This document shows, one piece after another, positions 58,115-64,000 of a stretch of DNA of 64,000 bases. The DNA is taken from NCBI GenBank assembly GCA_963713965.1, contig OY970217.1:248001-312000 (forward strand), written 5' to 3'. Source of the stretch: CALAGB01 sp963713965. Its GTDB lineage: Bacteria; Chloroflexota; Chloroflexia; Thermomicrobiales; Thermomicrobiaceae. Within the stretch, counting starts at the first letter, position 1, and every line of letters starts with the position of its first letter. A model generated the notes under the pieces. That model was not told the DNA's origin and ran no database searches. It saw only the letters and a list, made by a program, of their open reading frames with translations. The translations under genes and the position numbers were made by a program.

Positions 58115-58678
58115 CTAGTAGTGGATTCCAGGCCGTAATTCGGCGGTGCTTGCTTCGGCTTTCACCGTCTCCATGGTCGTCAAGCTGTCGCAGGCGTCCT
58201 TCAGACCCTTTGAGGCCTTCGATCCGGTCGCCACGATGTCGAGCGATGGGGCGCCTTTGTTGACCAGATCCATGATCCGAGATTCCTCGATCACACCTTC
58301 ATCGACCAGCGAAAGCGCGCCCTCGAGGACGAGGATGTTGGTCACCCGGCGACTGACGTGAAGGTCAGCCTCCTTGAGCGCCTCTTCAGCTCGTTCCGGC
58401 GAGATACCAGGCCCGGGCATATCGTCGACCGATTGGTTTGGTTCGATCGTGCCATACTGTGCGATAGATACTCCGGTCAAGAAGGACGTGGCGACGACCT
58501 CTCCGCGATCTCGGCCCGTTTTCTGGAATTCAATGATGTGGACGCGCAAGTTGTGTCCCGCTCCACGCAGCGCGATGCCGAGAGCAGCGTCCGACGTGGC
58601 ACGCTCGTCTCCCTGCAAAAGCATCAAATACCCGCGTGGATTCGGCTGTCCATTGTTTTTCTCAGCTTGACTCGGCAT
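58115..58678 (-). CDS. CobO/BtuR-like protein lacking the Walker A motif
   Basis: The 187-residue protein aligns along its length with cob(I)alamin adenosyltransferases of the CobA/CobO/BtuR type: AALGIALRGAGHNLRVHIIEFQKTG near the start, DIVATGSKASKGLKDACDSL and the end METVKAEASTAELRPGIHY. But at the P-loop, where CobA has GNGKGKTT, this has GDERATSD, so every glycine and lysine needed for ATP is lost. It lies between hbd and the mutase genes in one operon. A non-catalytic B12 carrier or mutase partner is my inference. GAGGAG precedes the ATG. Confidence 0.8.
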   Translation of the reverse strand: MPSQAEKNNGQPNPRGYLMLLQGDERATSDAALGIALRGAGHNLRVHIIEFQKTGRDRGEVVATSFLTGVSIAQYGTIEPNQSVDDMPGPGISPERAEEALKEADLHVSRRVTNILVLEGALSLVDEGVIEESRIMDLVNKGAPSLDIVATGSKASKGLKDACDSLTTMETVKAEASTAELRPGIHY

Positions 58679-58735
58679 TCATTCTCCTCAAGTGTTGGTG
58701 CCAATTTAATGTCCAACAAAATTGCCGTCGAGTAG

Positions 58736-59587
58736 CTAATCGTAACTGTAGAATCCGTGCCCGGTCTTTCGACCGAGGTGTCCGGCGGCAACCATTCGCC
58801 GCAAAAGCGGGCAGGCGCGGTACTTCGGGTCCCCGAAATCCTTCTGAAGCACCTCGAGAATATCCAGACATACGTCGAGTCCAATCAGATCTGCCAACGT
58901 CAATGGACCCATCGGGTGGTTCATGCCGAGTTTCATCACCGTATCAATGTCCTCACGGCTGGCAACACCCTCTTCGAGGCAGAAGATCGCCTCGTTGATC
59001 ATCGGCATCAACACCCGGTTCGAGACGAACCCTGGGGCATCCTCCACGATGACGGGCGTCTTGCCGACTCGCTTGGCCAGGTCATACACGGCTTCGACGC
59101 TCTCTACCGATGAGACCAGGCCACTGACGACCTCGACCAACGCCATCAGCGGGACTGGATTGAAGAAATGCATGCCGACGACCTTCTCAGGCCGCTTGGT
59201 TTCGGCTGCCAGTCGCGTAATCGAAATCGAAGAGGTGTTTGAGGCCAGGATCGCGTGCTCTGGAGCCGCTTCGTCCACCGTTCGGAAAATTTGGGTCTTC
59301 AATTCGAGAATTTCCGGCACCGCTTCGATTATGAGATCGACATCCTCAGTCGCTCGTAGGTCCGTATCGGTCTCGATCAAACCGAGGGCGATGCCTGCAT
59401 CCTCTTCGGAGATCCGGCCGCGCTCAACAGAACGACTCAGGTTCTTTTCGATCTTGCCTAAGGCGCTGGAGATGACCTTCTCGTCGCGATCGATCATGGT
59501 AATCGAAATAGCAGCCTGCGCCATCACCTGAGCAATCCCAGCCCCCATGGTGCCGGCTCCGACGACCGCGACTCGTGTGATCTCCAT
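58736..59587 (-). CDS. hbd: 3-hydroxybutyryl-CoA dehydrogenase
   Basis: The 283-residue NAD(P)-dependent enzyme interconverts 3-hydroxybutyryl-CoA and acetoacetyl-CoA. It has the Rossmann motif VAVVGAGTMGAGIAQ, the active-site segment VGMHFFNPVPLMALVEVV and GFVSNRVLMPMINEA. Unlike the bifunctional protein at the left edge it has no hydratase domain. I use the ATG at 59587; a GTG four codons upstream is possible. It is the first gene of the mutase operon, 57 bases before the CobO-like gene. A 162-base gap with no clear feature separates it from pth. Confidence 0.9.
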   Translation of the reverse strand: MEITRVAVVGAGTMGAGIAQVMAQAAISITMIDRDEKVISSALGKIEKNLSRSVERGRISEEDAGIALGLIETDTDLRATEDVDLIIEAVPEILELKTQIFRTVDEAAPEHAILASNTSSISITRLAAETKRPEKVVGMHFFNPVPLMALVEVVSGLVSSVESVEAVYDLAKRVGKTPVIVEDAPGFVSNRVLMPMINEAIFCLEEGVASREDIDTVMKLGMNHPMGPLTLADLIGLDVCLDILEVLQKDFGDPKYRACPLLRRMVAAGHLGRKTGHGFYSYD

Positions 59588-59749
59588 TCCCTCAAACACT
59601 CCCTATGCTTTCGCCCCATTCGCCGGCCGCGTCATATGAGCCTCGGACGCACGGCACTCCCAGTTTGATTGTAGAGCGAAATACGAACTGCTGTCGCCTC
59701 GTCCACATGCCCACGATCGACGAGGTTGCAAGGTCAGCGCCATCTGAGG

Positions 59750-60352
59750 TCATTCACTGGTCGCTTCGTCACGCTCGACGGCTCGGTTGAACTCATTCAT
59801 CGCAACGTCGATTCCCTCAAAGTGCCAGCGAATCGCGGCAGAGGCCGCGCGTCCGACGTAATCCTTCAGTGCTTTCTCTTCGGAGCGATCGAACCGGCTC
59901 AATACGTGAGAGATGGCGCCGCTGTTCGCCGCTCTGCCAATTCCGAGTCGCAAGCGCGGAAACTGGTCGGTGCCCAGCCTTTGAATGATCGACGTAACTC
60001 CGTTGTGCCCACCACTGCTTCCCGAGGGGCGAATGCGCATACGTCCGAATGGAAGATCGAGGTCGTCGTAAATGACCAAGAGCTGGTCGAGTGGCACGTG
60101 ATACCAGCGAACTGCGGGACCGACCGCATTGCCGCTGACGTTCATGAAGGTCTGTGGCTTGACGATTACGACTCGACCGAGATTCGTGCGGCGCTCGAGG
60201 AAGTCCGCGTCGAAGCGTCGCAGCTTGCCATCTCCTGGCAGACGCTTGGCGATCTCGTCGGCCACCATGAAACCCACGTTGTGCCGCGTCCGCTCGTATT
60301 TTCTGCCGGGATTCCCAAGCCCGACGATGAGCCAGGTTGATGCGACGCTCAC
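59750..60352 (-). CDS. pth: peptidyl-tRNA hydrolase
   Basis: Pth releases peptides from stalled peptidyl-tRNA. The 200-residue protein has LIVGLGNPGRKYERTRHNVGF with the catalytic His, KPQTFMNVSG and DDLDLPFGRMRIR, SGGHNGVTSII. The GTG start overlaps the glycosyltransferase stop by four bases, with GAGGTG upstream. Confidence 0.95.
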   Translation of the reverse strand: MSVASTWLIVGLGNPGRKYERTRHNVGFMVADEIAKRLPGDGKLRRFDADFLERRTNLGRVVIVKPQTFMNVSGNAVGPAVRWYHVPLDQLLVIYDDLDLPFGRMRIRPSGSSGGHNGVTSIIQRLGTDQFPRLRLGIGRAANSGAISHVLSRFDRSEEKALKDYVGRAASAAIRWHFEGIDVAMNEFNRAVERDEATSE

Positions 60353-61482
60353 GAATCTAGCACCTCACGGTATAGATCCGCAGTCATCCTGGCGGTCGTT
60401 TCCCAACTGAACTGCTTGGCCCGTTCGAGTCCGAGTTTCTTCATCCCTTTGCGTCTCTCAACGTCTTCGAACAGGGTTCCGAGGATAGACGCCCAAGCGT
60501 TTGGATCACCTTCTTCGACCAAGATCGCGGCATCTCCGGCAACTTCTGGCAGCGCTCCCCGCTTCGCCGCGACGACCGGAACTCCGGCTGCCATGCCCTC
60601 GAGAAGGGGCAGCCCGAAGCCTTCATCCAGCGACGCAATGCTCACGATCGTCGCGGCCCGATAGAGATCCGCAAGATCATCGTCACCAACGTTCTCCAGC
60701 CAAATCGCTTCACCCTGATTGGACGCATCTTGAATGCGATTCACGATCTGGTCACAGTTCCAGCCCCGCTGACCGGCTATGACCAGGAGCGCGTCCGGCG
60801 TCGTGAGATGGTTTCTCATCAGGCGCACAGCGTCCAGCATCAACTCGTGACGCTTGCGCGGCTCGATTGTACCCACCATTAGGATGATCGGTCGGTTCTC
60901 GCTGAATTTGGCTCCAACAGGCTGCCCGAACGCGTCGATCAGATTCTCGAGCGTACCCGAATCAGTTGCTGCCATCGATTCAATCTCGACGCCGTTCGGA
61001 ATTACCGTGATTCGCCGACCGTCGATAAAGAGGCGCTCCTGAAGCTGATCGGCCGTGTAGCGGGAGACCGCGATGATGTGGTCCGTCCTGTTCAGGCTTG
61101 ACGTCAAATGGCCGTAATACCGGAAGGATTCGCGCGTCAGATGTTGCGGATGACTCATGAAATTGAGGTCGTGAACGGTGGCGACGCGTTTAGCGCCAAT
61201 CACACGAGGCACGATGAAATCTGGACTGTGGACCAGACTGGGACGTCTCACGCTCAACTCGATGCCGAGCGACGTTCGCTCCAGGCGGTGGTGGGGCGGC
61301 GTGAAAACCCTTGCGGTCGAAGACAATTCGGGTGTCGACCGATTCACGATAGGCGAAATTCGGAGTTCCGGCGCGACGCGAGGCAACCACCTGAGGAGGG
61401 CCGCGACATATCGTGCAATGCCACCTCGACGATAAGTCAGAAGGCGAGCGTCGATCATGATGCCTGCGTGATTCTGACGCAT
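60349..61482 (-). CDS. glycosyltransferase family 4 protein
   Basis: The 377-residue GT-B enzyme uses a nucleotide sugar. It has IDARLLTYRRGGIARYV at the start, PIILMVGTIEPRKRHELML for the donor side, and the E-x7-E motif in SLDEGFGLPLLEGMAAGVP. Acceptor and sugar are unknown; cell-surface glycan or glycolipid synthesis is likely by family. The ATG has GGAG five bases upstream. Its stop overlaps pth. Confidence 0.88.
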   Translation of the reverse strand: MRQNHAGIMIDARLLTYRRGGIARYVAALLRWLPRVAPELRISPIVNRSTPELSSTARVFTPPHHRLERTSLGIELSVRRPSLVHSPDFIVPRVIGAKRVATVHDLNFMSHPQHLTRESFRYYGHLTSSLNRTDHIIAVSRYTADQLQERLFIDGRRITVIPNGVEIESMAATDSGTLENLIDAFGQPVGAKFSENRPIILMVGTIEPRKRHELMLDAVRLMRNHLTTPDALLVIAGQRGWNCDQIVNRIQDASNQGEAIWLENVGDDDLADLYRAATIVSIASLDEGFGLPLLEGMAAGVPVVAAKRGALPEVAGDAAILVEEGDPNAWASILGTLFEDVERRKGMKKLGLERAKQFSWETTARMTADLYREVLDS

Positions 61483-61551
61483 CTTACTCCGTCAAAATAG
61501 TTGCGCAAAGTCGAAATTGACTATCCCGCGTAAGGTCACAACGAGCCTGAA

Positions 61552-61560
61552 TGGTATACT
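61552..61560 (+). promoter_or_regulatory. extended -10 promoter of the second tatA
   Basis: TGGTATACT fits an extended -10 about 58 bases before the ATG; no -35 is clear. It is divergent from the glycosyltransferase gene. Confidence 0.55.
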
Positions 61561-61617
61561 ACGGCCCGCAACGACAGAGCAGAGCATCGCGATGGAGCGC
61601 TGAACGGAGTTCGCGAA

Positions 61618-61986
61618 ATGAATTTCATGGGCATGGGACCGATGGAGCTTGGGGTGATTCTGGTGATCGCCCTGATTATCTTTGGGCCCGGCAAACTCCC
61701 TGAAATCGGTTCGCAGATCGGGAGTGTTGTTCGCGATTTCCGCAATGCGACCGGCGACCTCACCGGCGAGTTTCAGGAAGCCGTGAGCGATTTCAAGGGT
61801 GTCGCCAACGAAGTAAAGCAGGCAGGCCAGGAAGTGCAGGAATCGACTCGTTCACTCACCCGTCTCGATCAGCAGGTCACGCCAGTGACCACGCCCTCCA
61901 AATCTCTCCCGTCTGCGGTCCGTAGCGACGCCAATGGGCCGGCGGAGCCGACCAAGAATGATCCGCTCGCTGATTTGATGGGCTAG
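61618..61986 (+). CDS. tatA: TatA/TatB-family twin-arginine translocase protein
   Basis: The 122-residue protein has the N-terminal helix MELGVILVIALIIFGPGKLPEIG, an amphipathic helix (GSVVRDFRNATGDLTGEF), and a longer tail with coiled-coil character (FKGVANEVKQAGQEVQES). The FGPGKLPE hinge is TatA-like, but the longer tail resembles TatB. A shorter TatA is at 22888. ACGGAG precedes the ATG. Its stop overlaps the convergent methyltransferase stop by four bases. Confidence 0.87.
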   Translation: MNFMGMGPMELGVILVIALIIFGPGKLPEIGSQIGSVVRDFRNATGDLTGEFQEAVSDFKGVANEVKQAGQEVQESTRSLTRLDQQVTPVTTPSKSLPSAVRSDANGPAEPTKNDPLADLMG

Positions 61987-62675
61987 TCCTCGCATCTGGC
62001 CCTGTTGTCGGTCCTGTGGGCGATCCAAACCAGCACACGATCGTAGTCATACTCGATCCAGCGCCACTCTCCGCGAAGTTGAGGATGGGACAACAGCGAC
62101 TCCTCCGGCAACGAATGTGTCGTTCGCTTGCCGTAGAAGAGGCGCAGCATCAGTCGAATAGGGCTTCGCCACCACACGCGCTCCGTCGTCTCACCACTCA
62201 TGACCACCAAAAACACCCCGCCCCGCCGCAGCACCCTGGCAATGTCATTGAGCGTTTCAGGCTGCAGAATGAAGCCGGAGGGGAACGTTGAGACGCACGA
62301 TCCGATTGATCCGGACTGTAGCGGCAACCTGGTGGCGTTTGCCCTCAACAACTGACCGGCGAGCTCTGGACGTCGTGACGCGCCCCGCAGCATCGATCGT
62401 TCGCGATCCACGCCGATCGCCTCAAAACCTCGTTTGGCCAACGCTGAGAGCAAAACCCCAGTTCCACAGCCCAGATCGAGAACCGGACCACTTTCGACGA
62501 GCTTGAGTGAGGTCAATCGCCATCTGTTCCATGCGTCACCAAATAGTAGACGCGTGAATCGGTCGTATGTCGTTCCACCAAAGTGATAAAGGGTCCAAAA
62601 CGCGACGGATTGAATCCGTCGACGCAATCCGCTGTGGCGCTCCGGTTGTGTCCGCGAACCATCCTGCTTTGACAC
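61983..62675 (-). CDS. class I SAM-dependent methyltransferase
   Basis: The 230-residue protein has the SAM site VLDLGCGTGVLLSALAKRGF, the acidic loop IGVDRE, and LPLQSGSIGSCVSTFPSGFI, followed by ARVLRRGGVFLVVMSG, as in UbiE-like enzymes. The substrate is unknown. It ends with a possible membrane-interacting segment (SPIRLMLRLFYGKR). The GTG start at 62675 overlaps the predicted tgt promoter region; it is divergent from tgt. Confidence 0.8.
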   Translation of the reverse strand: MSKQDGSRTQPERHSGLRRRIQSVAFWTLYHFGGTTYDRFTRLLFGDAWNRWRLTSLKLVESGPVLDLGCGTGVLLSALAKRGFEAIGVDRERSMLRGASRRPELAGQLLRANATRLPLQSGSIGSCVSTFPSGFILQPETLNDIARVLRRGGVFLVVMSGETTERVWWRSPIRLMLRLFYGKRTTHSLPEESLLSHPQLRGEWRWIEYDYDRVLVWIAHRTDNRARCED

Positions 62676-62698
62676 CGTCGGCTGATGCTCCGTACCAT
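62669..62698 (+). promoter_or_regulatory. tgt promoter, predicted leaderless
   Basis: TTGACA (62669-62674), 18 bases, TACCAT (62693-62698). The predicted start falls at the A of the tgt ATG, and no ribosome site is present. Confidence 0.45.
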
Positions 62699-62704
62699 TC
62701 GCCC

Positions 62705-63949
62705 ATGAACGATAAAGACACTCCAGCGAGCGCAGCTGAAATTGATGAACGTCTCGGACTTCGACTCACGACGACCGACTCCCAGTCCGCCGCGCGTCTG
62801 GGAAAACTGGTCACGCGACGCGGAACCGTTCAGCTTCCGGCCTTCATGCCGGTTGGGACGCAGGCGACCGTCAAATCGCTTTCTCCGGACGATGTGGCCG
62901 CGACCGGATCCGAAATTCTGCTCGCCAACACCTATCATCTCATGCTGCGTCCTGGTGTCGATCTCATTCGTGACGCCGGTGGATTGCACCAATTCATGGC
63001 CTGGTCGCGGCCCATTTTGACGGACTCCGGCGGATTTCAGGTCTATAGCCTGGCGCATCGTCGCAAAGTGACGGAGGCAGGTGTCGAGTTCCGCTCCCAC
63101 CTCGACGGCAGCAAGCATGAACTGACTCCGGAACGGGCCATCGATTTGCAGTTGGGATTCGACTCCGACGTCATCATGCCGCTCGACGACGTTGTCGGTT
63201 ATGACGGCGGCGATCAAGCTCAGCATTCGGCGATGGACAGGACGCATCGCTGGCTGCGGAGAGCAATAGAACATTTCGACGAACGGACGGACGTCAGCGC
63301 TCGTAACCTCCATCGTCCTCTCCTCTTCGGCATCGTCCAGGGCGGATTCGACGGCAAACGGCGTCGCGAAAGCGCTCGCGCTATAGACGAAGCCAAGGTT
63401 GACGGGTGCGCCATCGGTGGTTTGAGCGTCGGCGAGCCGAAGCCGCTCATGCTCGAGATGCTCGAACATTCGATTTCAAACCTGCCATCCGATCGGCCCC
63501 GATACCTCATGGGCGTCGGCTCGCCGGAAGATCTCTGGCAGTCCGTCGCGCTCGGAGTCGACATGTTCGACTGCGTCCATCCGACCCGGGTGGCACGCCG
63601 CGGAGCCCTCTTCACGTTCGACGGACGGGTAAATGTCACAAGTGCTCGCTTCCGGCGAGAGTTCAGCCCGGTAGACCCGACTTGTGACTGCGAAACTTGC
63701 CAGACGTTTTCCGCCGCATACCTCCACCACCTGTTTCACGCTCGAGAACTTCTCGCGTACCGACTCGCGACGATTCACAACCTGCGGTTCATGCAGCGCG
63801 TGATGGGCTCGATTCGAACGTCGATCGAGTCCGGCACATTCATGAGTGAGATGGCCGCGTTTCTCGATCGCTATCGCACAGCTGATGTGGAGCGAGCCGC
63901 TGAGCAGAAACGGAAATGGGTCGCTGCCCGCGGTCAGACATCGTCGTAG
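62705..63949 (+). CDS. tgt: tRNA-guanine transglycosylase
   Basis: Tgt inserts preQ1 at position 34 of tRNAs with GUN anticodons. The protein has the nucleophile aspartates in LTDSGGFQVYSL and VDMFDCVHPTRVAR, and a zinc site CDCETC with a later His in LHHLFHARE. It has 414 residues from the ATG at 62705; in-frame starts upstream (62567) lie in the methyltransferase gene and are unlikely. tRNA-Asn, a substrate of this enzyme, is in the window. queA is not. Confidence 0.94.
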   Translation: MNDKDTPASAAEIDERLGLRLTTTDSQSAARLGKLVTRRGTVQLPAFMPVGTQATVKSLSPDDVAATGSEILLANTYHLMLRPGVDLIRDAGGLHQFMAWSRPILTDSGGFQVYSLAHRRKVTEAGVEFRSHLDGSKHELTPERAIDLQLGFDSDVIMPLDDVVGYDGGDQAQHSAMDRTHRWLRRAIEHFDERTDVSARNLHRPLLFGIVQGGFDGKRRRESARAIDEAKVDGCAIGGLSVGEPKPLMLEMLEHSISNLPSDRPRYLMGVGSPEDLWQSVALGVDMFDCVHPTRVARRGALFTFDGRVNVTSARFRREFSPVDPTCDCETCQTFSAAYLHHLFHARELLAYRLATIHNLRFMQRVMGSIRTSIESGTFMSEMAAFLDRYRTADVERAAEQKRKWVAARGQTSS

Positions 63950-63964
63950 CATCTCGGAGGAGCC

Positions 63965-64000
63965 TTGACTGAAACGGTGCACATCAGAGTTCGCGGTCGC
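63965..64000 (+). CDS. start of a further gene (3' partial)
   Basis: A TTG follows GGAGGAGCC, 15 bases after the tgt stop, and reads LTETVHIRVRGR to the window edge. Too short to assign. Confidence 0.45.
   Translation, partial: MTETVHIRVRGR

Noticed and set aside
1..64000. CRISPR arrays, insertion sequences, prophage or integrase genes
   Set aside because: I looked for evenly spaced repeats, transposase-like proteins and att-type duplications at the tRNAs and found none.

Overview
The window is 64 kb of dense bacterial chromosome, moderately GC-rich, almost all housekeeping genes. GTG and TTG starts are frequent, genes often overlap by 1-14 bases (ATGA, GTGA, TTGA and TGATG junctions), and Shine-Dalgarno sites are purine-rich. 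The envelope genes fit a cell with no outer membrane: a lipoprotein, type I signal peptidase, a FemABX bridge enzyme beside MurE, and two small TatA-type proteins. Gene neighbourhoods such as YvcK-gap-pgk-tpiA-secG, and a Ser/Thr kinase fused to a PQQ propeller, suggest Chloroflexota, perhaps the Thermomicrobia side. That placement is inference; no rRNA is present. I see no insertion sequence, prophage or CRISPR array.

Layout. 1-6.1 kb (+): a fatty-acid oxidation operon in the Bacillus fadN-fadA-fadE order, then an acyl-CoA ligase. 6.2-7.0 kb (-): an ArsR repressor and a SRPBCC protein under a promoter with two identical half-site operators. 7.06-7.32 kb: a cassette of nested palindromic repeats next to tRNA-Gly and tRNA-Pro. 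7.6-15.9 kb (-): nusA-rnpM-infB, a terminator, then rbfA-nrnA-truB-ribF-tyrS. 16.1-23.1 kb (+): membrane-anchored YvcK with gap, pgk, tpiA and secG, a solute-binding protein and tatA. 23.2-28.5 kb: kinase-propeller protein, signal peptidase, bifunctional nuclease, a CxxC protein and an ECF sigma/anti-sigma pair. 28.5-34 kb: DUF1992, orphan nuoE-nuoF, an ornithine cyclodeaminase-family enzyme, tRNA-Asn and a ROK kinase. 34-40.5 kb (+): a tightly overlapping operon with an unrecognised 565-residue protein, a HEAT protein, FemX, MurE and a propeller lipoprotein.

40.6-47.3 kb (-): murJ-lepA-mazG-aspS. 47.4-48.8 kb: a frameshifted rpsT facing holA. 49.1-51.4 kb (+): a hydroxyacid dehydrogenase and fabF. 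51.4-52.8 kb (-): the main sigma factor behind a structured leader with its own terminator. 53-55 kb (+): ruvC-tlyA-larB. 55-59.6 kb (-): hbd, a CobO-like protein without a Walker A motif, a B12-dependent mutase large subunit, its B12-binding subunit and MeaB. 59.7-62.7 kb: pth, a glycosyltransferase, a second TatA/B and a methyltransferase. 62.7-64 kb: tgt and the start of another gene.

The most interesting items are the degenerate CobO-like protein in the mutase operon, whose large subunit carries isobutyryl-CoA-mutase-like pocket residues, the terminator structures in the sigA and nusA leaders, the rpsT frameshift at GGG-TGA-C, and the unknown protein of the MurE/FemX operon.
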